A program made the translations under genes and the position numbers. From Cunninghamia lanceolata (lineage: Eukaryota > Streptophyta > Pinopsida > Cupressales > Cupressaceae): a DNA stretch of 64,000 nucleotides. The notes under the pieces are model-generated. The model saw only the letters and a program-made list of their open reading frames with translations, was not told the origin of the DNA and made no database searches. Location of the stretch: the NCBI GenBank assembly GCA_027924645.1, contig BSBN01000445.1, positions 7,423,001 through 7,487,000 on the forward strand, written 5' to 3'. Positions 1 to 11,071 of this stretch are shown piece after piece (the first letter of the stretch is position 1; each line of letters starts with the position of its first letter).

Positions 1-54
1 AACAGGAGTATGTTGACATCAATGACAACACTGGTTAGGCCCATACTTGCAACA
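1..54 (-). repeat. Start of the 3' LTR of the minus-strand Copia element (partial)
   Basis: On the minus strand it starts TGTTGCAAGTATGGGCC. The same sequence closes the other LTR at 5890-5942, with only a few differences. The rest of this LTR lies outside the window to the left. Confidence 0.85.
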
Positions 55-425
55 ATCTCCCCCTTTGTCATTGATGGCAACATATGATGTGAAAAACTGT
101 TTTAACCATCAAGACAAGAACTTCTCCTCACTGACTGACCTAACTCCCCCTATCAACAACAACCATTCACATGTTTTCTCTTCATTTACTACTCCCCCTT
201 TGATTAGAAACCACTTTTTTTTTTCACATGTCTTCTCTCCCCCTTTGACATCAATGGCAAAGGGCACATACTTGCATCACTTAGAATCATACCAAATGCT
301 CCTCCTGAGTAGCAGCTTCCCATCATCAATCTGGACCACAAGATATGACTATGAGATCCACCGGACTGATGCACATTAGTTCACCTTAATTCAAAACTAA
401 AGGGGTAATAACCCCTAACTTCTCC
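55..425 (-). other. 3' non-coding region with multiple polypurine tracts
   Basis: The primary polypurine tract is 55-66 (on the minus strand AAAGGGGGAGAT), immediately before the LTR start. Further purine-rich copies, seen as CTCCCCC runs on the plus strand, lie at about 144-150, 192-200 and 235-246. Multiple tracts here are a known Sirevirus trait. The 110-aa plus-strand reading frame in this stretch is only a shadow. Confidence 0.7.
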
Positions 426-960
426 CTGAGATCTCAAAAGAGTCCTTAGGTAGAGGTTTAGTAAAAATGTCTACAATCTAATCCTTGGAGGGCACAAACT
501 CCAATTTAACTTCATTCTTGTTCACTCGCTCTCTCAAAAAGTGAAACTTGATGGATATATGTTTTTTCTTTGAATGCAACACCAGATTTTTGGATATATT
601 TATTGCACTTGAATTATCACAGAAGATTGTGATAGGTTCCTCATACTCCACTCTGATGTCTCTTAGCATTTGCTTCATCCACAATACTTGAGTACAACTA
701 CTTGTTGCTGCAATATATTCTACTTCTGTAGTGGACAAAGATATTGCCTCTTGTTTCTTGCTTAGCTAAGAAACTAATCTTTTCCCTAAAAAGAATGATC
801 CACCACTAGTACTCTTCTGGTCATCCACATCTCTTGCCCAATCCGCATCTGTATATGCATGAAGAGAGAAATCATGATCTCTAGGATACCATAAACCATA
901 CTCAACTGTCCCTTTTAGATATCTAAGAATCCTCTTGATTTCCATGACATGAGATTATTT
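425..960 (-). pseudogene. Copia RNase H domain (pol C-terminus)
   Basis: Translated from the minus strand, the start reads DADWARDVDDQKSTSGG, followed by a stop and then MSTTEVEYIAATSSC and TIFCDNSSAINISKN. These are the standard Copia RNase H landmarks: first Asp, Glu in TEAEY, third Asp in CDN. A stop near 767 splits the domain. The end of the frame, around DSFE near 440, matches the usual pol terminus. Confidence 0.85.
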
Positions 961-969
961 AAGATTATC

Positions 970-1796
970 TTAGAATCTAGCAACAAGACCAACAACATTC
1001 ATAATGCCAAGTCTAGTTTGAGTAAGATACAATAGTCCTCCAATCATTGACCTATACTTTTTCTGATCAGCCTTAGGAGAGTCATCGTCTTTGCTCAATT
1101 TACATCTAGTTGCCATGGGAGTACTCATTGGTTTTGAGTCTTCCATCCCAAATTTCTTGAACAATTCTTTCACATATTTGGTCTGTGAAATGAAGATTAC
1201 TTTCTTTGTTTGAATGATTTGCAGACGCAAGAAGAAATTTATTTCCCCAAACATGGACGTCTCAAATTCACTTTTCATTTGATTTGTAAAAGTTTTGAAC
1301 ATACTATCTCTTCCTCCAAAAATGATATCATCAATAAACACTTCAACAATTAAGATATTTTCATGATCAATTTTGAAGTACATGTTACTATCAGCAGTAC
1401 CTTTGTTGAAACCAATCTTCAAAAGATGCTGATCCAATCTTTCATACCAGGCACTTGGGGCTTTTTGAGTCCATACAATGCTTTCTTCAACTTGCAGACC
1501 ATAGCACCATGATCAAACAGTTGAAATCCATCCAGTTGCTCAATGTATACTTCTTCTTCCAAGTCACCATTCAGGAAGGCAGACTTAACATCCATCTGAT
1601 ATACTTTGAAGTCCTTAAAGGCAGCAAAGGCAAGAAATAATCTAACTACTTCAATTCTTACCATTGGAGCAAAAGTTTCTTCAAAATCAACTCCTTCTAC
1701 TTGAGAATAACCCTCGCAGACCAATCTGACTTTGTTTCTAACTACTTCACCATCTTCATACAGTTTATTCTGGAAGACCCATTTGGTTCCTATCAC
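970..1796 (-). pseudogene. Copia reverse transcriptase
   Basis: Two overlapping frames (1796-1419 and 1437-970) cover the domain, so a frameshift lies near 1430. Visible motifs are [10 protein letters not shown] and [19 protein letters not shown] in the first frame and the catalytic box FIDDIIFGG in the second. The usual box is YVDD; here the Tyr is Phe, with both Asp kept. The second frame ends in the connection to RNase H (GGLLYLTQTR). Confidence 0.9.
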
Positions 1797-2115
1797 ATTT
1801 TTGTTTCTAGGCCTAGGAGCTAGATCCCAAGTGTGATATTCTCAATTTGTATCAACTCTTCATTGCTTTAGTCCAACTTTCATCATTGCATGCTTCACTC
1901 ATAGTTTTTGGTTCAATCTTTGAAATCAGACAATACTTTTTTGAGTCTTGAGTAATCTTTATTCTTGTTTGAACACCTTTTCTTTTATCACCTATGATCT
2001 AATCTTTAGAGTGATTCAGTCTTACATACCTGAGAATTTTGGGAATTTCTTGCACTTCTATTTCTTGAACAAGTTCATTCAAACTTATCTCTTCTTCCTG
2101 TTTCTCCGGATCAGT

Positions 2116-3119
2116 CTAGATCTGAATTTCAGAAGGGGCTTGGACTTCTTGGACCAAAAAATCATTCTGATCATCTTCATCATATTCATAAAACCTTGAG
2201 GGCTTTTCAATACCTTCATCAACCTTCACATTTGTACTTTCTATAATCTTTCTCAATCTCTTGTTATAGCACCGGTATGCTTTTCTTTGAGTAGAATAAC
2301 CCAAGAATATTCCTTTATCACTTCTAGCATTAAATTTGCCAAGATCTTCATCTCTTTTAATGTGACATTTTCTACCAAAGACTTTTAAATACTTCACAGT
2401 GGGAGTGATACCAAACCAGATTTCATAAGGGGTCTTACCAGTATTGCTTCTGATTTGTACTTGATTAAGAGTATAGACAACAGTGCTTACAGCTTGTCTC
2501 CAGTAGATCTGAGGAACATTTTCTTCCATCATCATGGTTCTAGATGCTTCTTGGATGGTCCGGTTCTTTCTCTCCACTACTCCATTCTGCTGAGGAGTCC
2601 TCAGAGCAGACAACTGTCTTTTTATCCCATGTTTCTCATATAATTCTATGAACTCTCTGGATGTGAATTCTCCACCTCTATCAGACCTAAGACATTTTAT
2701 GTTTAATCCAGTTTCATTCTCTACCATAGCCTTGAATATTTTGAATTTCTCAAGAGCCTCAGATTTCTCTTTTAGAAAAGTCACCCACATCATCTGGGAG
2801 TGGTCATCAATTAATAACATGAAGTATCTATCACCTTGCAAACTCCTAATTCTTGTTGGACCACAAAGATCAATATGTACTAAGTCTAACAATCTAGTAG
2901 AAGACTGTTCCTTACTTTTGAATGTGACTTTGCTTTGCTTACTAACTGACATTCTTTGCACAAACTATTAGTAGGTTTCACTAGTCTTGGAAGATCTCTT
3001 ACAGCCCGAGTGTTGCTTATCTTGATGATATTATCAAAATTCACATGACACATTCTCCTACACCATAACCAACTATGATCAATTTGAACAAATAAACAAC
3101 TTTTGCCAGTACCTACCAA
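2116..3119 (-). pseudogene. Copia integrase with gag-pre-integrase zinc region
   Basis: The frame 2961-2116 carries the integrase core: Asp in VHIDLCGP, Asp in LRSDRGGEF and Glu in NGVVERKNR, so the DDE triad is present, followed by the chromodomain-like tail common in Copia. The frame 3119-2886 has the HHCC region (LWCRRMCHVNF and CKECQ); the first His has become Cys. The two frames overlap, which marks a frameshift at about 2900. Confidence 0.9.
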
Positions 3120-3369
3120 GTGGAAGATGTTACCTTTTATTTGAGTACTAGATGCAATCTCTGTTCCAGAACTTTCAAAGATCTTACATTTTCTATTTTT
3201 GAATCAGAGATCATAGCCTTTGTCCACTAACTATCCAACACTGAGAAGATTGTGCTTCAAACCTTCAACATATAGTACATTACTAGTTTTGTTCTTCCCA
3301 TCAAAAGAAATAGTTTTTCTACCTCTAATTCTGCTAGCAGAATTATCACCAAATTTTACAACTCCTCCC

Positions 3370-4418
3370 TCATATCTTTCCAAATCTACAAACTATTTTA
3401 TCACCTGTCATATGGTGGGAGCATCCACTATCAATGACCCAATCATCCTTTTCTTCAACTTGGACAGCCAGAGCTCTTTCTATTTTATGATTGATAGATT
3501 TAGAAGGCATTGGATCTTCTTCCTTGATGGCAATAAACACCCAGTCACTTCTAGATTTGTTTCCTATCTCTAATTCATCATCTATTATTCCTTCATCATC
3601 ATCTTCATGAACATAGTAACATTTCTTTTGGAATCTTGATCTATTTTGATTTTCCCTTGAAAATCTTTCTGGACACCTTGAGGCAAAATGACCAATCTTA
3701 TTGCAATTAAAACATTTAAAGGGCAATTTTCCTTCATACTTACTGGATCCTCTTGGTAGTCCTTTTGCAATAAGGGCTTCAAGTTGAGTAGCTTCTTCTT
3801 CTACTTCATCTTCTTCCAGATCTTTTCTTGCTTTTTCATTCCATGATGGTTTCTTTGAAGAGTTCTCTCCTAAATCAAACTTTTGTTTGCCTTTTACAGA
3901 GGCACTAGCTTTGAATGCAGATATAGTCTTGGGGGATGCATCTTCAAACTCGGCCAATTCAAATGCAACTAATTTTCCAACCAATTGATCTCTTGTGATA
4001 TTTGAAAAAGATCTAAATTCTTCAATAGAAGCAACCTTGTATTTGTAAGAAGGAGGTAGGGATCTGAGAACTTTGGCAACAATCTCATCTTCATCCAAGA
4101 TTCCACTAGCACATCTAATGCCACAAACAAGCTCATTTACTCTTGGCATAAATGTAGTGATATTTTCATCTTCAGGTTTTCAAATTTTCCTTTCAGACTT
4201 TGTAGCTTGGCACATTTAACATACTTGTCTCCTTCATGCAGAAGTTCCAATTTTTCCCAAATCTCATATACAGTTTTTAAATCTATAACATTTGTCAGCT
4301 CTAAATCAGATAAGGCACTTAGTAGAGCTTCTTTAGCCTAAAGATTATTTTCAGCATCTCTGACTTCATCTACAATTCTTGGACCATTCTATGGATGAAC
4401 ATACTTCTTTGAAGCCAT
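3370..4418 (-). pseudogene. Copia gag with zinc knuckle, leading into protease
   Basis: The start is ATG at 4418 (MASKKY), with stop codons in the first 90 codons. The frame 4149-3370 shows a gag of UBN2 type, then one CCHC knuckle CFNCNKIGHFASRCP, then the protease active site WVIDSGCSHHMTG, with DSG at about 3410. The acidic stretch EEDEVEEEATQLEAL lies between gag core and knuckle. The premature stops make this copy non-functional. Confidence 0.85.
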
Positions 4419-4568
4419 GATCCAATATTGTATTCTCATACATTGCAAGTGACATTCCATGTGGCTTTTCCAAAGAGTGAAATTGGTTCCATCAAACCTC
4501 AGACTATCCTTCTTATAGGAAGACATCCAGAATCTCCTCAAGCGGTTAAGCTCTTTTAGAGGAACTTA

Positions 4569-4580
4569 GCTCTAATACCA
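4569..4580 (-). other. Primer binding site for initiator tRNA-Met
   Basis: On the minus strand it reads TGGTATTAGAGC. The plant consensus complementary to the 3' end of initiator tRNA-Met is TGGTATCAGAGC, so there is one mismatch. It lies directly inside the 5' LTR and sets the element's orientation. Confidence 0.85.
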
Positions 4581-5942
4581 ATTTTTAGATTCAAGACAAA
4601 CAACTAAGAGGGGGGGTGAATCAGTTGTCCCAAAACTTTCTCATATTAACCACTTAAATCCTTCTTGTAAATCAACAATATAATAATAAATCAATCATAG
4701 AAACATGATGCAACAATTCAAGAGAAGAAACACATTAACACATATGACACCAAGATTTTAACGTGGAAAACCTGGTTAAGGGAAAAACCACAAGGTGACT
4801 AACCCAATATTATATTCTCTATTAAAAGAATAAGAACAAAATGGCACTTGCCAATTAGGTCTCACTACCCAAGCACACTGCTCACAAGAGGCCCACTGCC
4901 TATAGGAAACACACTATCTACAGAATAATAAATATTACATAATTGAACTGAAGAATAGCATTTTCACCATGCTTGAGTTAGTTCCATTTAAGCCCAATAC
5001 TTTTGCTCTGCCTTTTTCTCTACTACTCTCTACCACACTCTCATCTCCGCCAAGATACTTTTGAAATGACTTCACAACTCTTATTTATACAAGACATTGA
5101 CTTTGGGATAATCATCCAAGTCAGCATACTTTACAGAGCAAATACAACTTGACTAATTACAAAAGACTTCATGCTGATCACCATACTATCAGCTACATAG
5201 ATCTGGGACTTCAATCTTCTTTGAGGAACATGCCATGCTTCACAGAACATTTTCAAGATTATCCACAAGATGTGTAACTCATCTAGTCGGCCAAACTTAA
5301 GAACATCATCATCCAGAAGTAATTCTTCAATTACAAGCTCAATCTTCAATGCAGACCACCAACACAAACTGGACACAATCCAAAGACCCCCACAAGCTTG
5401 CCTGAATCACCAAGAACCTCCACACTACTTCTGCTTACTGAAATCATTCTCTCCTTCATCCTAAACCTCAAGAACTTAGTCTGTCATCAATGTCATATTG
5501 GAATAGATGCTCGCAGACCTCCAGACCACGAACCAATTGAGTTGTCAATTCACATTGACTTCCTAAACACTCCACCAAATCTGTAGAACAAGATATTACA
5601 TTCCAGATCTCACTAGACTTATCTATGTCACTCTATCACCTCTGAACATCTGCTAGAACTGGTTTTACTCAAGTGACCATAATTTATTCAAATCTTCAGG
5701 CGGACCTCTCAAATCTTTACTAGATCACCTTTGGACACATATCTACAAACCCTTTGATGTGTAACCTCTAATCTTCATCTTAGCTGGGATCTTTACCTCA
5801 CTCTCTTCACTGTTCTTTTCTGTTCATGATAGGACTAATTTTCTCAATATCCTCAGGATACAACTCATCCAATCCTTGACATCAATGCAACAGGAGTATG
5901 TTGATATCAATGACAACACCAGTTAGGCCCATACTTGCAACA
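4581..5942 (-). repeat. 5' LTR of the minus-strand Copia element
   Basis: About 1.36 kb. The outer end (5942) starts TGTTGCAAG on the minus strand and matches 1-54. The inner end abuts the primer site and contains the C-run GATTCACCCCCCCTCTTAG also seen at the end of the plus-strand Copia LTR. The terminal CA is degenerate. No coding potential is seen; reading frames here are short. Confidence 0.85.
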
Positions 5943-6391
5943 ACATTTGAGTATATCTAGGAGAAGTTAGGGGTTATTGCCCCTCCTTCATTGAACTAGA
6001 TGCATAAGGAGATGCATCAGTCTAGTGTGATTCAAGATTCATTCTTCTCTGAACTGATGATGGAGGCTACCTCTCAGGGGGAGCAGGTAGTGGTATTGAT
6101 GATTGTTGCAGTTAGAGTTGGTACTAGTTGGTGTGTACTCCTAAGGGGGAGCATTTAGAGTAGTTGAGAATAGTGCAAGTATGTGTAGTATCATTATCAG
6201 GGGGAGAAAGCTTGAGAAAGGTGTGTCACCCTTTCCCATTGATGTCAAAGGAGGAGAGAGTTCATGTGAAAAATAAAGGGAAAGAAAGAGAGTAAGATGT
6301 ATAAAAGAAAGGGGGAGAATGAGATTGGTGTAGAGTTGTGTCATGATGGTTTTTCACATCATATGTTGGCATCAATGACAAAGGGGGAGAT
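5943..6391 (+). pseudogene. Pol C-terminus and 3' non-coding end of a plus-strand Copia element
   Basis: The first codons read TFEYI, a stop, then EKLGVIAPP, the usual Copia pol terminus, so the minus-strand element inserted into the last codons of this pol. The rest holds repeated purine tracts (for example at about 6077, 6141, 6200 and 6310) and the primary tract AAAGGGGGAGAT at 6380-6391. The upstream part of this element is off the window to the left. Confidence 0.85.
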
Positions 6392-7989
6392 TGTTGCAAG
6401 TATGTGCTAATCAATGTTGTCATTGATGTCAACATGTTTGTGTTGTCATTGGTGTCAACTGTGTCTTCTGATGAAGTTATTATTGTTTGATTTAGTTACT
6501 TTGCTAAAATCTGATTTGGATGCTTTGTATAGATGTTGCAGGTGTTGAGGATATGCTTATTTTTCTAGGTTTCCAAGTTCTTTTGAAAAAATTTGATTAA
6601 TACTGGAAACAGCGTCTTGAAGGAGTCTTCTGGCTTACAGAATAATGTTTGAGTTTTTTTCTCCACATTCTTTTTGTGTTGTAGATCTAAGTGTGTGGTT
6701 TGGATATATTGTCTACAAGTGTTTGAAGATGTTAAATCCTAAATTTGGTGCTCCAGATTGCTGTACAGTGAAATTTTCACCAATTTGAGAACAATATTTG
6801 ACAGTGTTTCTAAGTTGTGCAGAGGTGTCTGGGAGAAAGTATTTTTCTCTATATTTCTCCATAGGATGGTTTCAGGTGCTGCATTTCTGGATATGTGTTC
6901 ATAAGGTTCTTATCTATCTTCATTCCAAAGGGTTTGTGATTTGGTGCTCCAAAAAGCAAGTTTTTGTGTAGTAGAGGTCGACAGTATTGTTTGTGAGTAG
7001 ATAGTAAACCTTGTTCAAGTGAAAGTTGTTGCGAATGAATTTGCTAATTTCTAGGTGACTTCAAGATGTTTGTGGATAGTTCTAGATTGTGTTAAATCCT
7101 TTTGTATGGTCTGGAGGTTATGGTTGTGATCATGGAAGTGTGTGATGAAGAATTATTTATGTTTACATTATTTGGCTGACCTTGAATGTTTGCATTGATT
7201 GAGGAGTTGATTTGGGGATTATGTGTGCATTATGTAACTTGCTTGGATGAATTTAGGTTTGAGCCAAGGCATAAATTGGTTTTCCTTAATTCCTTTGTGT
7301 CATGGAATGTTTAAGTCCAAACCTAATTCAAATATTGTGTGTTTGCCAACCTTGGAGAATTTTTTAAAGATTGAAGACTGTGTTGTCGACCTTGGAGATT
7401 GATTTCAAGGATGATGGTGGTATAAATAAGAGTCAAGAGTTCATGTGTGTGCATATGTGTGAAGGATATGATGTTTGTGATGTGAGAGTGATAAAAGACA
7501 ATAAGGACTGTGATGTGTTAGGCACTGAATGCAGTGAGTAGAAGATGTCTACTATCTTTTGGTATAGATGCAAAGATAATGTTTGTTGTGCTTCATTGGC
7601 ACTGAACCCATCCATGTGCTAGATGCAATTATCTTAGTTCATTCTTGGTAGTGAGCCTCTTCTTCTTTCTTCTTCTTTTGGATAGTGAGTCCTTGGTAGT
7701 GAGCCCTTTAGCAATGAGCCTCTTGTACTTTGGTATTGCTACTACTTTATATTGTGAGCTAATCCTCACTATGGTTTTTCCCTTTTAGGATTTTCCACAT
7801 AAAAATCTGGTGTTCTCTTGTGCAGGGTGTTTATGTGTTTAAGTTTCTATTATCTACTTTTCATGTTTAATCTTCATAATAGATTAAGGGTTTAAATGAA
7901 TTGATGTGGATGTGATTATGTTTGTGAGGGTTTGAAGTTTTTGATACAATTGATTCACCCCCCCTCTCAGTTGTCTTATGCCTTCAACA
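6392..7989 (+). repeat. 3' LTR of the plus-strand Copia element
   Basis: It begins TGTTGCAAGTATGTGC directly after the purine tract and ends GCCTTCAACA at 7989, with a C-run at about 7956-7966 as in the neighbouring minus-strand LTR. Length is 1598 bp. A spliced-leader-like stretch with TATAAATAAG at 7421 could be its promoter. No real gene is seen within it. Confidence 0.85.
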
Positions 7990-8380
7990 TATTACATAGA
8001 GGAAATTGTAAAATCTGGAGCTGTAAGACTAAAAGACATGGAAGGAAAATTAGGAGCCAAATACGTGAATGGAGCTCATCCAAAACATTATCATAAACCT
8101 TTGGGATGAAAAGATCAAATACAAAAGAATTATAACATGTATCATAGAAAATGTATCATAATCTAACCATTGGTAGCTAAAAATACTAAACAAATATAAA
8201 AACGTGTGAAAAGCACAATAGATAAATGCCATAAATGTATAATGTAACTATTAGGGCTATATATACCCAAAAACCACCCTCTAAACCTCATTTTCATCTA
8301 AAAGACTTGGATAATTTTAGCTTTAAAGTGAAATAACTAAGAAGAGAGTAAATCCTAGCTGACAAGCTGAGAAAGAAGAG
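7990..8380 (+). other. Leader of element A, no gene
   Basis: AT-rich sequence with a TATA-like CTATATATACC at about 8255. It precedes the first ATG of the element A protein at 8381. The left part of A, including its 5' LTR, was displaced by the Copia insertion and is not in the window. Confidence 0.45.
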
Positions 8381-11065
8381 ATGGATACATCAGTGCTCAT
8401 TGATGTGATAGAGAAGCCAAGGCCCAAATACAAGAAGTGCCCATACAAGGTGATGGAGGTTGATAAAGAAGGTGCATTCTCTAGGGTACCAAGAGATGTG
8501 GTATACATAGAAGGCATCAGGAAATAGATTCATACTATGATCTCAGAGATAGATCACATGAAGTTTGAAGAATTGAGAGATACATGGATTGGTGATACAG
8601 GGTACTTATCTAAATATCAAAACTTTTCTGCTAAGAAACTAGATGTTTGGAAGGATTATCCAAATTTTAGTGATGCTCACACATGGGTTTGAATCATACT
8701 TAGTAGAATTCATGATGAATTCATATATTTAGACAAACCCTACTGTATTATTAAGGATGCAATTATGGTTGTGACTGGACTCAACTCAATAGGACTAATA
8801 CGACAATGAAGGCCATAAAAAATGAGTCATTGAGCTTACAAGGACAAAACTTGATGGGCAGAGTCTAAGTGTTAAGGATATAATAGATCTAGGGGTTCAA
8901 TATGCAACAATGGGAATAGATTACAAAGTATATTATGTAAATAGAGAGGGATCTGCTACCACCACTGCAATACACACAACATATCAAATGTTTAAAAATG
9001 GAAAAGACTTTGACCTCTATGAAGTGATGAGAGAACAGTCGATGGAGAATTTGAAGCTGACCAAGGAGTCTAACTAAAATTTCTAGTATGGTACCCTAAT
9101 CATCTATCTAGTATTTTATTTCCTAAATGAGCTACCAAGATTCAAAGGGAAAGTATGGTAACAACACCTCACAGTTGTGGCACAAATAAAACACCACATT
9201 AGAAGATTTAGTGATTAAAAATATTTCAGCACTATGTATTGGGGTTTCTATAAGTCATTATAATCAGATATGCAAGCTAGAGAAAGAATACCCTATGAAT
9301 TGGTAAAACAATCCATGAATCACATAACTTTCATGGTAGATAAAGACTACACCTATATGGAGGTAGTGGAACCTAGAACATACTAAATTCCTAGGTTATC
9401 TTATAAGGTCACAATAGAAGAAATAAATTCCTATGTCAAAACTTTTCTCAACAAACCTAAGGATGTTACTACAGAAAGGTTTGACACATATAAGGAGATC
9501 ATAGATAAAATGCACAAGAAGAATGTAGAGTAACTACATAAAAATAAAGAAAAAATGCATAAACATGGGAAATCCCACTGTAGGCAAGAACATCTTTACT
9601 GAAAACTACATCATCTACCTCACAAGTCACTGTGGAGGCTCTACAAGCTACTACATTAGCTCCACAAATGCCAACTTCACCACAAAATCCTAGGAGATCA
9701 AGAAGAAGTGCATCTATAGCAGCTAGTGCACAAGTTGTACAACTATCATCTTCGACATAGACAGTGTATATAGGAAGAAGAGTTACATCATAAACATTGG
9801 TACAATTAGGTGCAGAGAAGAAAAAGGCACCTAGGAAGAAGAAACAAGATAAAAGAAAGCAAAACCAATCTTCAGTGGAGGAGACAGAAGAGGAAGAAGA
9901 GGAAGAAGTATCCAAATTGCAAAAGAAAAAGAAACAAAAAGGAAAAGAACAATAGATTTTACAAGAACCCCTAAGCCTAGATGCAATATGGAATGGGATA
10001 GAATTCCATGGGCTACTTCAAGAAACAACAGAGTTATATAGTGAAGTATCTACTGAGAACAAGAAAATAATTAAAACAGCCATAATTAAGTATATGATAA
10101 AATCAAACAAAACAATGGATGAGATTTTAGGAAAACTACCAGAGAGCCTAGAAGAAGCCTTGAGGCAAAGAAGGGAAAAAGATGTGAAATTATATGAAGA
10201 TCTAAGACAATAGGCTATTGATGGAGTCGGTACCTCCATTTCTACAAAGGAAAAGGACAAACTAGCTTAATTATAGGCTAAAGAGCTTAGATCAAATCAA
10301 AGGGTAGATACCCTTATGAATATGGAGTAGGCAAATAGCAAAAAGATCCAAGTAGAAACAAAGAAAATCTATGATATTGTAAAGGAAGAAGATAAAAATG
10401 TGAAACAATAGGAGACAAATCCTCCGTAAAATCAAGAACAAAGGGTCTCTCTTCTACATAACACAAATATAGATCAGGAGGACTAAAAATTTGATAAAGA
10501 GGCTTTGAATACAGGGGATAATCAACAAGATACTTAGGATGCATCTTGCTCTGCTTCCCCTATTCAATCCATCAAGGATTTTTTGGTGCAACAAAAACAA
10601 ATACAACTTATGGTGACACCACAACTGGTACAATTGCTAGTAATAGGAGGGAAAGTAAACTTGTCAAGTATATCACCTATTCAAAAGTTACAACTGTGTG
10701 ATATCCTCCACTCCATAGTGAGGGGAGAAATTTTGCAACAACACATAGAGGGTAGTGAAATACTACTAGAGGCTATAAATATAATTTAGAATGAGATGCT
10801 AGAGGCTCAAAGGGATATAACCCTATCACCAAATCACCAACACAACAACTAAAAGAATTGATGCAAAGATTTAAAGAACACTCTAAATACATGGTGAATA
10901 TGGCAGAAGAAAGAATAACTGAGCAAATAAACAAGAAAAGACTAGCTGATGCATTAAACAAATGTGCCAAAGCACACAATAAATTAGAAGCCCAAATAAA
11001 GAGCATCCAACAAGGCATGGAGGAGGCAAAGGTACTATACCAGTTTTGTTTACGATGGCCTACTA
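8381..11065 (+). pseudogene. Element A protein, first part; unrecognised, with K/E-rich and coiled-coil regions
   Basis: From ATG 8381 the frame reads MDTSVLIDVIEKPRPKYKK and continues through several stops and frameshifts. A globular N-terminal half includes IHDEFIYLDKPYCIIKDAI and VTGLNSIG, of a type I associate with multicopy plant proteins reminiscent of plant-mobile-domain or gag-like proteins (memory, not searched). After about 9520 it becomes lysine/glutamate-rich (EEEEEVSKLQKKKK at about 9891), then predicted coiled coil (10583-10789 and 10858-11065). I cannot assign a function. A role as the structural protein of a non-autonomous LTR element fits the context. The reading is broken at 11066 by the giant-LTR insertion and resumes at 23738. 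Confidence 0.55.
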
Positions 11066-11071
11066 CCATTA
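11066..11071. repeat. Target-site duplication CCATTA, left copy
   Basis: CCATTA here and again at 23732-23737 directly flank the two outer ends of the giant-LTR element. The duplication could be 5 or 6 bp, depending on whether two G bases at 11072-11073 belong to the LTR. Confidence 0.8.

Larger units (their letters stand above)
1..5942 (-). mobile_element. Ty1/Copia Sirevirus-like element, minus strand (3' LTR cut by window edge)
   Basis: Reading the minus strand, the order is 5' LTR (4581-5942), primer site (4569-4580), gag, protease, integrase, RT, RNase H, a stretch with several purine tracts, and the start of the 3' LTR (54 to 1). This gag-PR-INT-RT-RH order defines Copia. Repeated AAAGGGGGAG-type tracts before the 3' LTR and a long LTR of about 1.36 kb point to the Sirevirus lineage (family knowledge). 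The coding part has several stops and frame changes, so it is not autonomous now. It sits in the pol end of another Copia element (see 5943). Confidence 0.9.

Noticed and set aside
47..379. Plus-strand 110-aa frame
   Set aside because: It lies in the polypurine and LTR-adjacent region of the minus-strand Copia element and has no domain.
9499..9915. Minus-strand 138-aa Ser- and Phe-rich frame
   Set aside because: Shadow of the K/E-rich plus-strand region of element A.
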